A stretch of DNA of 64,000 bases from Profundibacterium mesophilum KAUST100406-0324. GTDB lineage: Bacteria; Pseudomonadota; Alphaproteobacteria; Rhodobacterales; Rhodobacteraceae. The notes under the pieces are model-generated. The model did no database searches. It was not told the origin of the DNA and saw only the letters and a program-made list of their open reading frames with translations. Positions 1 through 11,921 of the stretch are shown here, in pieces (within the stretch, counting starts at the first letter, position 1; each line of letters starts with the position of its first letter). The DNA is taken from contig NZ_APKE01000028.1 of NCBI RefSeq assembly GCF_009835145.1, positions 1 to 64,000 on the forward strand, in the 5' to 3' direction. Both the position numbers and the translations under genes were made by a program.

Positions 1-114
1 GAGGCGCTCCAAGAGGCCCTGCCGCCGCTCGTGGAGCTGTGCCAGGCTGTCCGGAGGGCAATCGACTTCGCCGAAGCGATCAAGATGAGTATCCGCATGA
101 TTGATTCAAAATGA
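1..114 (+). CDS. C-terminal fragment of an unidentified protein (5' end outside window)
   Basis: One reading frame is open from the first base to a TGA at 112-114, giving 37 residues that look like a mixed hydrophobic/charged helix (LVELCQAVRRAIDFAEAIKM). The start lies outside the window. A pair of GC-rich hairpins follows immediately, which fits the end of a gene. The fragment is too short to assign a family, and I cannot exclude that the frame is open by chance. Confidence 0.45.
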   Translation, partial: EALQEALPPLVELCQAVRRAIDFAEAIKMSIRMIDSK

Positions 115-120
115 TCCGGC

Positions 121-163
121 GGCGCCCGCGTGGGCGCCGTCCCTTGAGGGGCCGCGAGGCCCC
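121..163 (+). terminator. Two adjacent GC-rich hairpins
   Basis: The first is a perfect 7-bp stem GGCGCCC/GGGCGCC with a 4-nt loop (121-138). The second is a perfect 6-bp stem GGGGCC/GGCCCC with a 4-nt loop (148-163). They begin 7 nt after the stop of the partial gene. There is no U-tract, so this is a terminator-like structure rather than a textbook intrinsic terminator. Confidence 0.45.
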
Positions 164-267
164 GGCGCCGGGATCGGATCTCCCGGCGTTCGGCGCGTCG
201 GCGATGATCACCACTCCTTCGCTGCTACGAAGCTGCTGGCGCGCCACCAACCTCACAGGAGAAACCG

Positions 268-378
268 ATGAAATACTGCACCCGCGCCCATGTCTGGCTG
301 CGCAGAAACCTCGTGCGCATTGCGATTGTCATGCTGCTGATCGTCCACGGTGCTCTGCTGATCTGGCCAGGCCAGTAG
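268..378 (+). CDS. 36-aa single-helix membrane peptide, unknown function
   Basis: An ATG at 268 follows an AGGAGA ribosome binding site (257-262) at 5-nt spacing and opens a 36-codon frame ending in TAG. The peptide has a basic N-terminus (RAHVWLRRNLVR) followed by a hydrophobic stretch of about 16 residues (IAIVMLLIVHGALLIW), as in an inner-membrane peptide with its N-terminus inside. It stands alone between a terminator-like hairpin pair and a convergently oriented tRNA-Ser gene. The good ribosome binding site and clean membrane topology suggest a real gene. I do not recognise the family. Confidence 0.55.
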   Translation: MKYCTRAHVWLRRNLVRIAIVMLLIVHGALLIWPGQ

Positions 379-564
379 GTCAGGCGGGGTGCACGCTTCC
401 TGGCCCACCGAGATGGGCGGGAGGTCCTCGCTTCCGACGATACACCGGCGCGGGCCCAAGAAAACGTGGAGCAAAAAGTGGAGCAAATTGAGAGGCATTT
501 TCAGGCACATTGCGCTGAAATCTCTTGTTTCTATGGGCGTATGCGCATCGCATCAGGCCCAAAG

Positions 565-654
565 TGGCGGAGAGACAGGGATTCGAACCCTGGGAGGGCT
601 TGCACCCTCAACGGTTTTCGAGACCGCCCCGTTCGACCACTCCGGCACCTCTCC
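565..654 (-). tRNA. tRNA-Ser(CGA)
   Basis: The minus strand folds as a 90-nt class II tRNA. It has the acceptor stem GGAGAGG paired with TCTCTCC, discriminator G, an encoded CCA (565-567 on the plus strand), a T-arm with GGTTCGAATCC, and a long GC-rich variable arm. The anticodon loop CTCGAAA has anticodon CGA at 618-620. The long variable arm, the G discriminator and the CGA anticodon all say serine, reading UCG codons. It is the only RNA gene I can see in the window. Confidence 0.97.
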
Positions 655-872
655 GCGAAGGGTCACGGGATGCCTCGTAATGGGCTAGCCGGGGCCGCGC
701 AACCGTTTTCTTGGTATCGGAGACGGTTTTGACGGCACGCTCTCGAGGGGCATTGGCAGGCTTCCGAAAGCGGCGCGGGGGCGATGGCCCGGGCCACCCT
801 TGGCAGCGGGCGCCAAGACTTCTAGATTGGCCCGGCGCTGCATCTGGGCCGCGCGGAACGGGAAGCTCGACC

Positions 873-1790
873 ATGCGCCTACGATTTGCCCTCATCGCCG
901 TTGCTGCGGGCCTGTTGCCTTTGAGCTCCATGCAGGGCGCCGTTGCGGCGCAGGAGGCAGGGCAGCAGGACCCCGCCGCCGCTCCCATGGCCTCCGAAAC
1001 GCAGTCCGCAACCCCAAAGGATGACTCGGCCTCCATCGATGCGCTTTTCGACGCGCTTGGCCTTGGACAAGTGATCGAGACGATGCGCGCCGAAGGGCTC
1101 GATTACGGTGCGGATCTCAAGGCGGACCTTCTCGCGGGACAGAATGCCGCCGGCTGGGAGGAGACGGTCTCGCAGATCCATGATGCGGCCGTCCTGGACA
1201 GGCTGGTGCGATCCGAACTGGCAGAAAGGCTCGCGGGAGTCGATACGGCACCGCTCGTCGCCTTCTTCGAAAGCCCGCTCGGCCAGCGCATCGTCGCGCT
1301 CGAGATCGAGGCGCGGGTGGCGATGGCGATGGAGGGCGCCGAGGAAGCGGCCCGCACGCGTTACGCGCAGATGCTGAAGGATGGCGGGCCGCGCACCGAC
1401 GCGCTCGCCGAGCTGATCGAGATCGGCGACCTGGTCGAATGGAATGTGATGGGGGCGATGAACTCGAACTATGCCTTCTATACCGGGCTCCTGGACGGGC
1501 AGGGGGACATGGCCTCCCCGGATATCAACGAGGAGCAGATCCTCACCGATGTCTGGGGCCAGGAGGAGGAAATCCGCACCGATACCGCCGAATGGATCGG
1601 GGCCTATCTCGCGCTCGCCTATGAGCCGCTGAGTGACGAGCAGATCGCGCAATACGCCGAATTCTCGCGCGGCGCCCCCGCGCAAGCATTGAACCGGGCG
1701 CTCTTCGGTGCCTTCGACGTGATGTATGCGCAGATCTCACGCGCCCTGGGCTTCGCCGCGGCGACCTACATGCGCGGCGAGGATATCTGA
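873..1790 (+). CDS. Secreted DUF2059-family protein
   Basis: 305 aa. The start at ATG 873 is chosen because it gives a clean Sec signal peptide (MRLRFALIAVAAGLLPLSS, cleavage near residue 26, AVA-AQ). The frame is open further upstream but the extension would be Arg-rich and non-conserved. The mature part is acidic and helical, with two repeats of the type found in DUF2059 proteins (LVAFFESPLGQRIVALE near residues 127-143 and a second related segment in the last 70 residues). This is a periplasmic protein of unknown role. It is 9 nt upstream of the next gene, so probably co-transcribed with it. Confidence 0.75.
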   Translation: MRLRFALIAVAAGLLPLSSMQGAVAAQEAGQQDPAAAPMASETQSATPKDDSASIDALFDALGLGQVIETMRAEGLDYGADLKADLLAGQNAAGWEETVSQIHDAAVLDRLVRSELAERLAGVDTAPLVAFFESPLGQRIVALEIEARVAMAMEGAEEAARTRYAQMLKDGGPRTDALAELIEIGDLVEWNVMGAMNSNYAFYTGLLDGQGDMASPDINEEQILTDVWGQEEEIRTDTAEWIGAYLALAYEPLSDEQIAQYAEFSRGAPAQALNRALFGAFDVMYAQISRALGFAAATYMRGEDI

Positions 1791-1799
1791 GGCGCCCCC

Positions 1800-2876
1800 A
1801 TGAAGACCCTGCTGACCTTCCTGCCGCATATGGCGGCGTTCGATGCATGCTTTCCGCTGGTCGAACGGCTGGCGCATCGAGGGCGCATTCGCTGCGAGAC
1901 GGTGGTCGGCCCGCGGATCCGGCAGACCGAGCCGCGGGTGGCCGACCTTCTGGAGCGGGCTGATATCGGCGCCGAGCAGGTCTCTCTTGCCGCGCTCGAG
2001 GTCTTCTCGCTGGGACGGATCATGCGGGCCGACGCGATCCTGACCCATTCGGACCCGATCGCCTATGGCAAGAAGACACGGTTGCGCGACGTCTATACGC
2101 GCGGGACGGGGCGCCGGGTTGCGATGGTGCAGCATGGCATGTTCCAGGGCGGCTTGAACTACACGCTCGGCGGGCGGCGCTGGCGGTATCATTCGGAGTT
2201 GCTGCTGCTGTGGCGCGATCTCGATGCGCGCCAGAGGGCGGAGATATTCGACGGACCGGTGCCGAGGATCGTGGAAACGGGCCTGATCAAGACCAACCGG
2301 CTACCCCTGCGCGCGCCCGATGCCGATCTCGCCGCGCGGATCGCGGCGGCCCGGCAAGTCGTCCTCATCGCCCATAACTACGGGCATGAAGAAGCCAATT
2401 ACGACACGCGCGCCCGCGACCGGGCCTTCGCGACCTGGGCCCGGGTCTTCGATGCACGGCCCGATACGCTCTTCATCCTGCGCGGTCATCGCGGACGGCG
2501 CCATGCCGAGGTAGGCCCCGCGGTTGCCAAGCTCATCTCCGGGCGCGCGAACGTGCTCCTGTCGGACCGTCACGAGGGCGCCTTGCGCTTTTCGACGATC
2601 AACGACGTTCTGGCCTTCAGCGACCGGGTCCTCACCCATCCCTCCACGGTGGTGCTCGATGCGCTCGGGGCAGGCGTTCCGGTGGGGGTTCTGGACAATA
2701 ACCGCGCCGAGCTTGAACCGCTTGCCCAGATCACCGATGGGGCCGCCTTCGAGGCCTTTCTCGACGCAGAGGATCCGCTGGGGCCGGCCGCGCCGCTCCT
2801 TGCCGCCTACGGCGATATCGAGCGCAATCTCGACCGTGCCGCCGAAGCGCTCGAGACGTGGATCGCGCAAGGCTGA
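1800..2876 (+). CDS. GT-B-like protein, related to CDP-glycerol glycerophosphotransferase/glycosyltransferase folds
   Basis: 358 aa, no signal peptide. The C-terminal half has the look of a GT-B nucleotide-sugar domain: a strand and loop [12 protein letters not shown] (near residue 222), then [22 protein letters not shown] (near residue 277), which resembles the donor-binding turn where surveillance-type glycosyltransferases place a Ser/Thr and an acidic residue. Residue identity is too weak to name a substrate. The start follows the DUF2059 stop by 9 nt with only a weak TGAGG ribosome binding site, suggesting translational coupling. Function is inferred from the fold only. Confidence 0.55.
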   Translation: MKTLLTFLPHMAAFDACFPLVERLAHRGRIRCETVVGPRIRQTEPRVADLLERADIGAEQVSLAALEVFSLGRIMRADAILTHSDPIAYGKKTRLRDVYTRGTGRRVAMVQHGMFQGGLNYTLGGRRWRYHSELLLLWRDLDARQRAEIFDGPVPRIVETGLIKTNRLPLRAPDADLAARIAAARQVVLIAHNYGHEEANYDTRARDRAFATWARVFDARPDTLFILRGHRGRRHAEVGPAVAKLISGRANVLLSDRHEGALRFSTINDVLAFSDRVLTHPSTVVLDALGAGVPVGVLDNNRAELEPLAQITDGAAFEAFLDAEDPLGPAAPLLAAYGDIERNLDRAAEALETWIAQG

Positions 2877-2904
2877 CTCCGCGCGCGAGGCCCGCGCGCA
2901 AGGG

Positions 2905-2933
2905 TTGACAGGACGCCCGATCGCATCGATAAG
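2905..2933 (+). promoter_or_regulatory. Sigma-70-type promoter for rplU-rpmA
   Basis: A perfect -35 hexamer TTGACA (2905-2910) is separated by 17 nt from GATAAG (2928-2933), which matches four of six -10 positions. It lies about 150 nt upstream of the rplU start and no other gene lies between. Confidence 0.6.
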
Positions 2934-3082
2934 CCCGCATTCCCGTCCGGCATGTGGCCGGCGGGTGCTTGCAATGTCGCCCGCATGGGCGCGCTGTCCC
3001 AGGCCGGTCGGGCATCACGCCGCCACAATCCGCGCATCGCGCATGCCGGAGCCGAAGGACGCGGTGAAAAAGGAAGACGCAT

Positions 3083-3736
3083 ATGTTCGCGGTCCTCAAG
3101 ACCGGTGGAAAGCAGTATCGGGTGCAGAGCGGAGATGTTCTGCGTGTCGAGAAACTCGCTGCCGAAGCCGGTGAAAAAGTTCAGTTCAACGACATTCTCA
3201 TGATCGGCGGTACCGTCGGCGTTCCCCTCGTCGAGGGCGCCGGTGTCCAGGCCGAGGTGATCGAGCAGATCAAGGGCGAGAAGGTCATCCATTTCGTCAA
3301 GCGTCGCCGTAAGCACGGCTCGCAGCGCACCAAGGGCCACCGCCAGCAGCTGACGCTTCTGCGCGTGACCGACCTGCTCGAGAGCGGTGCTGGCGACAGC
3401 GGCGTGAAGGCAGCGGTCGGCACCGGCGGCACAGGGCGCAGCGGTGCCCGTGGCGGGCGCTATGCGATGAACGCCACGCAGCAGGCCGAGATGAAGCAGC
3501 GCGTCGCCACCGGCGGTGCCGGCGAGAAGGCGGCCGAAGCCGATGACATGAAGAAGCTCAAGGGTGTCGGCCCGAAAATGGCCGAGACGATGATCGCGCA
3601 AGGCGTGACGACCTTTGCGCAGATCGCGGGCTGGTCCGATGCAGATGTCGCCGAGTGGGACGAGAAGCTCGGCACCAAAGGTAAGATCGAGAAGGACGAT
3701 TGGGTCGCTCAGGCCAAATCGCTCTCTGGCGAGTAA
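3083..3736 (+). CDS. rplU: 50S ribosomal protein L21 with C-terminal helix-hairpin-helix extension
   Basis: 217 aa against about 103 for ordinary L21. Residues 1-101 are a complete L21 domain ([14 protein letters not shown] at the start, [19 protein letters not shown] near 73-91) that binds 23S rRNA. Residues 102-155 are a Gly/Ala-rich linker. Residues 156-217 form a helix-hairpin-helix-like module ([20 protein letters not shown], then WVAQAK). The same module is known as a tail on other rhodobacterial proteins such as NuoE. The start has an AAAGGAAG ribosome binding site. It is the first gene of the rplU-rpmA unit. Confidence 0.96.
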   Translation: MFAVLKTGGKQYRVQSGDVLRVEKLAAEAGEKVQFNDILMIGGTVGVPLVEGAGVQAEVIEQIKGEKVIHFVKRRRKHGSQRTKGHRQQLTLLRVTDLLESGAGDSGVKAAVGTGGTGRSGARGGRYAMNATQQAEMKQRVATGGAGEKAAEADDMKKLKGVGPKMAETMIAQGVTTFAQIAGWSDADVAEWDEKLGTKGKIEKDDWVAQAKSLSGE

Positions 3737-3749
3737 GGAGTAAGACCAA

Positions 3750-4019
3750 ATGGCACATAAAAAAGCAGGCGGTTCCTCCCGCAACGGCCGCGACTCCGCG
3801 GGCCGGCGCCTCGGCGTCAAGAAGTTCGGCGGCGAAGCCGTTATCCCGGGCAACATCATCGTGCGTCAGCGCGGCACCAAGTGGTGGCCGGGCGAGGGCG
3901 TCGGTCTTGGCCGCGACCATACCATCTTCGCGACCGCCGAGGGCAACGTGACCTTCCGCAAGGGCCTTAAAGGCCGGACCTTCATCTCGGTCGTGGCGCA
4001 GGCGGAAGCGGCGGAGTAA
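3750..4019 (+). CDS. rpmA: 50S ribosomal protein L27
   Basis: 89 aa, full length. It begins [20 protein letters not shown], the conserved L27 N-terminus that reaches the peptidyl-transferase centre, and contains the family signature [20 protein letters not shown]. It follows rplU by 13 nt with a GTAAGGAG ribosome binding site and ends before a strong terminator, so the ribosomal pair forms its own transcription unit. Confidence 0.98.
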   Translation: MAHKKAGGSSRNGRDSAGRRLGVKKFGGEAVIPGNIIVRQRGTKWWPGEGVGLGRDHTIFATAEGNVTFRKGLKGRTFISVVAQAEAAE

Positions 4020-4082
4020 TCCACGCGATCCTCGGATCGGGCGGTTGCGCCGCGCGCGGCAACGCCCATCTGGGCAAGATCC

Positions 4083-4120
4083 GGGGGATCGGGGTGTACC
4101 CGATCCCCCTTTATTGATTT
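4083..4120 (+). terminator. Intrinsic terminator after rpmA
   Basis: A perfect 11-bp stem GGGGGATCGGG/CCCGATCCCCC with a 5-nt loop is followed by TTTATTGATTT. It sits 63 nt beyond the rpmA stop. Confidence 0.85.
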
Positions 4121-4310
4121 TGGCGTGCGGTCGGAATGACCTAAGCTCAGATTTCCGGTGGCACGGACGCGGTTCGGCCCCCGACAGGTGGATCCCTTGC
4201 CGCCAGAGTGGCAAGGTGCGCGCCAAGAGCTTTGTCCTGTTTTGGGAAACGGGGCGAAGATCGGCCGGGTGAGGGAGCGCCCCGGCAACGTGATCGAGGA
4301 GGAAAGCGAC

Positions 4311-4822
4311 ATGAACATCACCGTGCTGGACACCCAGCCCACCATCAGGTCCGGACGCTTTACCCTGCGTCCGCCGCGTATCTCGGATGCCGGCCTGATG
4401 CGGATGTATACCAGCGACGAGCGCGTGGCGCGGGCCACCGCCTCGATCCCCCATCCACTGCCGCCCGGTGCGACGGAGGCCTTCATCGAGCGGGCAATGA
4501 CGCCCGGTCATACGGAGGATTGCTGGGTCATCGACGGCAGCGCCACCGAGATGGGCGAGGTCGTCGGCGTGATTTCCCTCAAGCGGATGGACCGCCTGCA
4601 ATCGGAGATTGGCTACTGGGTCGCGCCGTCGAGCTGGAACACCGGGGTGGCCTCCGAGACGGTCAAGGCGCTGATCTCGGCCAATCCACAAGGGTGCTGC
4701 ACCATCTTCGCCTCGGTCTTCCAGGACAATCCGGCCTCGGCGCGGGTCCTGACCAATGCGGGGTTCAACTATATCGGCGATGCGGAGACCTATTCCGTCT
4801 CCCGCGGCGCGACGGTGCCGAC

Positions 4823-4850
<28 letters not shown>
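4311..4850 (+). CDS. GNAT-family N-acetyltransferase (RimJ/RimL type)
   Basis: 179 aa with a single GNAT fold. The N-terminal strand [21 protein letters not shown], the central [11 protein letters not shown] and the terminal [17 protein letters not shown] are typical of RimJ/RimL-like acetyltransferases. The acetyl-CoA pyrophosphate loop is present but degenerate (WNTGVAS instead of Q/RxxGxG/A). The ATG at 4311 is preceded by GAGGAGGAAAG. It overlaps the next gene by 28 nt. Such GNAT genes commonly sit between rpmA and obgE in Rhodobacterales. The substrate is unknown. Confidence 0.85.
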
Positions 4851-8039
<3,189 letters not shown>

Positions 8040-8089
8040 ACAGGCCCGGGACAACAGCGCCGCGATGCGCATGAGACGAGAGTGATCCG

Positions 8090-9355
8090 ATGACCGCAGA
8101 AACCGATATCCACCAGATGATGCAGAAGATCGGGCGCGATGCGCGCAGTGCCGCACAAGCCCTGTCCTGCGCGAGTGCGGAGCGGCGCAGCCATGCGCTC
8201 GAGGTGGCGGCGCGAACCTTGTGGGAGCGCCGCGCGGAGATCGTGGAGGCCAACGAGCGCGACATGGCGCTCGCCCGTGAAAAGGGGCTTGCCGCGGCGA
8301 TGCTCGACCGGCTGATGCTCGACGAGACGCGCATTGCCGCGATGCGCGACGGGGTTCTCGCGATCGCGCGGCAAGCGGATCCGGTGGGGCAGGTGATGGC
8401 CGAATGGGATCGCCCCTCGGGCATCCATATTCGCCGCGTACGCACGCCCTTGGGTGTAATCGGGGTGATCTATGAGAGCCGCCCGAACGTGACCGCCGAT
8501 GCCGGGGCGTTGTGCCTTCGGGCGGGCAATGCCGTCATCCTGCGCGGCGGCTCCGAGAGTTTCGAGAGTTCCGGCGTCATCGCCGACTGCCTTGCCGCTG
8601 GCCTTGCCGCGGCCGATCTGCCGCAGGCATCGATCCAGAGGGTGCCGACCCGCGAGCGCGCCGCCGTGGGCGAGATGCTGTCGATGACCGGCATGATCGA
8701 CGTGATCGTGCCGCGCGGCGGCAAGAGCCTCGTCGCGCTGGTCGAGCGCGAGGCGCGCGTTCCCGTCTTTGCCCACCTCGAGGGGATCGTTCATGTCTAT
8801 CTCGACAGGGAAGCCGATCCCGAGAAGGCGCTGCGCGTGGTGCTCAACGCCAAGACGCGGCGGACGGGTATCTGCGGGGCGGCCGAATGCCTGCTCATCC
8901 ACGAGGATATCGTCGACACGGTGGGGCAGGGCGTGATGCGCGCGCTGCTCGATGCCGGCGTCGAACTGCGCGTCGACGAATCGCTCCGCAAGATCGAAGG
9001 CACGCAGCCGGCGCAGGAGGATGACTGGGGCCGCGAATATCTCGATGCCAAGATGGCGGTGCGCAGCGTGTCCGGCCTCGACGCGGCGATCGCGCATGTC
9101 CGGCGCTACGGATCGCAGCATACTGACTGCATCATCACCGAGGACCAGGCGGCGGCCGACCGTTTCGGCGCCGAGCTCGACAGCGCGATCGTGATGCACA
9201 ATGCCTCGACGCAATTCGCAGACGGGGCGGAGTTCGGCATGGGCGCCGAGATCGGGATCGCCACCGGCAAGATGCATGCCCGCGGGCCGGTGGGGGCCGA
9301 GCAGTTGACCAGCTTCAAATATCTCGTCTCCGGCGACGGGGCGATCCGCAGCTAG
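8090..9355 (+). CDS. proA: Glutamate-5-semialdehyde dehydrogenase (gamma-glutamyl phosphate reductase)
   Basis: 421 aa, full length for the family. It contains the family signature [20 protein letters not shown] (near 204-223), and the catalytic cysteine lies in [11 protein letters not shown] (near 260). It reduces gamma-glutamyl phosphate to glutamate semialdehyde with NADPH, the second step of proline synthesis after ProB, which is 50 nt upstream. Confidence 0.97.
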   Translation: MTAETDIHQMMQKIGRDARSAAQALSCASAERRSHALEVAARTLWERRAEIVEANERDMALAREKGLAAAMLDRLMLDETRIAAMRDGVLAIARQADPVGQVMAEWDRPSGIHIRRVRTPLGVIGVIYESRPNVTADAGALCLRAGNAVILRGGSESFESSGVIADCLAAGLAAADLPQASIQRVPTRERAAVGEMLSMTGMIDVIVPRGGKSLVALVEREARVPVFAHLEGIVHVYLDREADPEKALRVVLNAKTRRTGICGAAECLLIHEDIVDTVGQGVMRALLDAGVELRVDESLRKIEGTQPAQEDDWGREYLDAKMAVRSVSGLDAAIAHVRRYGSQHTDCIITEDQAAADRFGAELDSAIVMHNASTQFADGAEFGMGAEIGIATGKMHARGPVGAEQLTSFKYLVSGDGAIRS

Positions 9356-9364
9356 GCGCGGCGT

Positions 9365-9955
9365 CTAGATGCTGAACTCGAGGCGCAGCTGACGCCGGTG
9401 CAGGGTGATCGGTCTGCCGAGGGCGCGCGCGGCTTCGCGCGCGAGGGGGAAATGCACCTCTGCCGCGGCGACCTCCGCCGGGGGCGGGGAAACCTTGAGT
9501 TGCTCCCAGAGCGCGTCGATCTCGCGCATCCTGGCGCCCGCGGCGACGATGCGCCAGCCGCCGCCGCGCGGGGCGACATCGACGGTCCCACCCCAAGGCA
9601 GGGCCGTCTCGCAGCATTGCAGAATAAGGAAGATGAGCCGCGCCTCGTCGCGCGCGATGTCGTCCTCGGCATGGAGGGTGATCGCAAGCTTTCGGGGCCG
9701 GCCGACGGCATCGAGGATTGACTTGATCTCGTTGCAGCCCAGCTGCTGTCCGGGGGAGGCGGCCCCGTAGGCGATGCGGAAATACCTGATGCGCCCATTG
9801 GCACTTTCGACACTCTCGCTGATCATGGCCAGTTCGGGCGTGCCCTCGAGCCCGGTCATGCTGAGCAATTCGACGCCATTGCCGATCGCCCCGAGAGGGC
9901 TGGTCAGGTCGTGGCAGATGCGCGATCCCAGGAGCGCGGTCAGATCCTGGCTCAC
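9365..9955 (-). CDS. chpT: Histidine phosphotransferase ChpT
   Basis: 196 aa. A GTG start at 9955 is chosen because a GGAGG ribosome binding site lies 6 nt upstream on this strand. The sequence begins VSQDLTALLGSRICHDLTSP. The histidine in ICHDLTSPLGAIGNGVELL is the phospho-acceptor on a two-helix dimerisation hairpin, and the C-terminal half is a degenerate Bergerat ATPase-like domain without ATP-binding boxes, as in ChpT. In alphaproteobacteria ChpT passes phosphate from the hybrid kinase CckA to CtrA, whose gene is also in this window (48184). It is transcribed divergently from the DUF3553 gene. Confidence 0.9.
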   Translation of the reverse strand: MSQDLTALLGSRICHDLTSPLGAIGNGVELLSMTGLEGTPELAMISESVESANGRIRYFRIAYGAASPGQQLGCNEIKSILDAVGRPRKLAITLHAEDDIARDEARLIFLILQCCETALPWGGTVDVAPRGGGWRIVAAGARMREIDALWEQLKVSPPPAEVAAAEVHFPLAREAARALGRPITLHRRQLRLEFSI

Positions 9956-9985
9956 GCGGCACCTCCAAGATGAAGGGTTCCACCC

Positions 9986-10168
9986 ATGAACGACATGACA
10001 GCGCTGCTCGAGCCGGGGATGATCGTCAGCCACCCGCAGCGCCCCGATTGGGGCCCCGGCCAGGTCCAGTCCAACATAGGGGGGACGGTCACGGTGATGT
10101 TCCGCGAGGAGGGGAAGGTTGTGATAGACGGATCACGGGTCAATCTGGTCATCATTAACGAATCCTGA
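9986..10168 (+). CDS. DUF3553-family small protein
   Basis: 60 aa. It matches the small DUF3553 family found in alphaproteobacteria: RPDWGPGQVQSNIGGTVTVMF and a closing VVIDGSRVNLVII, probably a small beta-barrel. The start is 30 nt from the chpT start on the other strand, so the two share a short divergent promoter region. Function is unknown. Related modules occur near helicases and SH3-like domains in other proteins, which might suggest nucleic-acid or protein binding, but nothing here shows it. Confidence 0.8.
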   Translation: MNDMTALLEPGMIVSHPQRPDWGPGQVQSNIGGTVTVMFREEGKVVIDGSRVNLVIINES

Positions 10169-10208
10169 ACCCAAGGCGAGCTGCCTTCCACCCCTAGCAT
10201 GATCTTGG

Positions 10209-10223
10209 TTAATTTTCTGTTTA
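10209..10223 (+). promoter_or_regulatory. Possible CtrA-like site upstream of olsB
   Basis: TTAA-N7-TTTA has one mismatch to the CtrA box TTAA-N7-TTAA and overlaps a -10-like TATACT (10222-10227). It lies in the 164-nt gap between the DUF3553 gene and olsB, the only AT-rich patch there. The match is weak and could be chance. Confidence 0.25.
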
Positions 10224-10332
10224 TACTTGGCCCGGTTCCGCCGTTTCCCAGCTGCGTTGTTGCCAAGAGCGGCGCTGCGCCCTAATCACGGGGCCGGCGC
10301 CGTCCTCCCGCGCCGCTGACCCGTGGAAGCCC

Positions 10333-11097
10333 ATGTCCAGGATCGAACCTCGTTTCTCGCTTCGCCTCGCCAGTTGCGAGGATGACCTTCTACGCGCGCA
10401 GCGCCTGCGCTACGAGGTTTTCGTGGCGGAACTTGGCGGCGACGGGCCGATGGTGGACCATTCCCAGCGCCGTGAGACGGACGCCTTCGATCCCTTCTAC
10501 GATCACCTGCTGCTCTGCGACGACGCGCGGCCCGAGGAGGAGCGCGTCATCGGCGCCTACAGGTTGCTCAGATCGGACAGCGCGGCCGCGGTCGGCGGCT
10601 TCTACGGCGCGGCCGAATACGACCTCGCGCCCCTCATGCGCAGCGGCCGCAAGCTGCTCGAGCTGGGCCGCTCCTGCCTGCATCCCGATTACCGCGGCGG
10701 CAGCGCGATGCATCACCTGTGGAGCGGGCTTGCCGATTACGTGCGGCGCCACGAGATCGAGGTTCTCTTCGGCGTGGCCTCCTTCCATGGCACCCGGATC
10801 GCCGCGCTCGCCCAGCCGCTCTCCTTCCTCCATCACCGCTACCTGGCACCAGAGGAGATCCGTCCCGTCTCGCGCAGATTCGAGCCGATGGACCTCGTCG
10901 CCGATGACGCCATCGACAGGCTCGCCGCGATCAGGGGCATACCCTCGCTCATCAAGGCCTATCTGCGCCTTGGCGGACATGTGGGCCACGGCGCCTATCT
11001 CGATACGGCCTTCAACACGACCGATGTCTGCCTGGTGCTCGACACGGCGCGCATGAACCCCAAGCTCGCGACCCTCTATGGCCGGGGGGTGGTTTGA
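10333..11097 (+). CDS. olsB: L-ornithine N(alpha)-acyltransferase OlsB
   Basis: 254 aa, a GNAT-type acyltransferase of the hemolysin/OlsB family. RLRYEVFVAELG near residue 24, LLELGRSCLHPDYRGGSAMH near 112-131 and VLFGVASFHGT near 148 are typical. It transfers a 3-hydroxyacyl chain from ACP to the alpha-amino group of ornithine, giving lyso-ornithine lipid. The next gene, overlapping by 4 nt, encodes the second acyltransferase, which supports the assignment. Ornithine lipids are phosphorus-free membrane lipids common in Rhodobacterales. Confidence 0.88.
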   Translation: MSRIEPRFSLRLASCEDDLLRAQRLRYEVFVAELGGDGPMVDHSQRRETDAFDPFYDHLLLCDDARPEEERVIGAYRLLRSDSAAAVGGFYGAAEYDLAPLMRSGRKLLELGRSCLHPDYRGGSAMHHLWSGLADYVRRHEIEVLFGVASFHGTRIAALAQPLSFLHHRYLAPEEIRPVSRRFEPMDLVADDAIDRLAAIRGIPSLIKAYLRLGGHVGHGAYLDTAFNTTDVCLVLDTARMNPKLATLYGRGVV

Positions 11098-11921
11098 GCT
11101 TTACCTGGTACTCGGAGGAGATGCCGGACGAGCCGGCGATCGGGATCGCGGGCCATGCGCGGGCGGTGCGGCGCGGCCTGCCGCTCGCGCTGCTGGTCAC
11201 GGCGGCGCTGTCCGCGCTTCTGGCGGCGCGCCTTGCCGAACGTGTCGCCCTGCGCGGCGCGCGCCGCCTGACACCGCGCATCGCGAAATGGTCGTGCCGG
11301 GGCGCGCTGTGGCTTCTGGGCATCGGCCATGGCCGTGAGGGGCGCCCGGCCGGTCCGCCGGCCGCGCTCGTCGCAAATCACAGCTCGTGGCTCGACATAT
11401 TCGCGATCAACGCCGCCGATCCGGTCTTCTTCGTCTCCAAGGCCGAAGTGGCGTCCTGGCCGGGGATCGGGCCGCTCGCCCGCGCGGCCGGAACCCTCTT
11501 CATCCAGCGCGACAGGCGCCAGTCGCAAAAACAGCGCGACGCCATGATCGAACGGATGCGCCGGGGCGATCGTTTGCTCTTCTTCCCGGAGGGAACATCG
11601 ACGGATGGGCGGCGCGTGCTGCCCTTTCGCACGACGCTCTTCTCGGCCTTCTTCGCACCGGAACTGCCGGACGGCTTCAAGGTGCAGCCCGTGACCGTGC
11701 GGTTCACCGCGCCGCCCGGCGCCGACCCGCGGTTCTACGCCTGGTGGGGCAGCATGGGGTTTGGCCAGCATCTTCTGAAGGTGCTCGCCGCTCCCGGGCA
11801 GGGGCGCGTCGACGTGATCTATCACGAACCGCATGCGCCCGCCGATTTCGCCGATCGCAAGGCGCTGGCCGCCGGGGCCGAGGGGATCGTGCGCAGCGGC
11901 CTCGACGCCGAGCCTAGCTGA
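11094..11921 (+). CDS. olsA: Lyso-ornithine lipid O-acyltransferase OlsA (PlsC family)
   Basis: 275 aa. One or two N-terminal membrane helices (PLALLVTAALSALLAARLAE) are followed by a PlsC acyltransferase domain with NHSSWLD (HX4D) and FPEGTS. It adds the second acyl chain to lyso-ornithine lipid and may also act on lysophosphatidate. I take the TTG at 11094, which overlaps the olsB stop and follows a GGGGGG stretch. The ATG at 11121 is possible but the purine-rich sequence sits too close to it. The 3' end overlaps the opposing ThiE-like gene by 8 bp. Confidence 0.88.
   Translation: MSFTWYSEEMPDEPAIGIAGHARAVRRGLPLALLVTAALSALLAARLAERVALRGARRLTPRIAKWSCRGALWLLGIGHGREGRPAGPPAALVANHSSWLDIFAINAADPVFFVSKAEVASWPGIGPLARAAGTLFIQRDRRQSQKQRDAMIERMRRGDRLLFFPEGTSTDGRRVLPFRTTLFSAFFAPELPDGFKVQPVTVRFTAPPGADPRFYAWWGSMGFGQHLLKVLAAPGQGRVDVIYHEPHAPADFADRKALAAGAEGIVRSGLDAEPS

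Noticed and set aside
389-732. Open frames on the plus strand over the tRNA-Ser region
   Set aside because: They read through the antisense of tRNA-Ser (producing the well-known spurious GETGIRT-type peptide) and have no ribosome binding site.
4158-4310. N-terminal extension of the first GNAT gene
   Set aside because: The extension is not GNAT-like and a good ribosome binding site supports ATG 4311. The 7-bp inverted repeat CCTTGCC/GGCAAGG here may be incidental.
4208-4822. Long upstream extension of the tandem GNAT frame
   Set aside because: It is a shadow of the first GNAT gene in another frame with no conserved motif.
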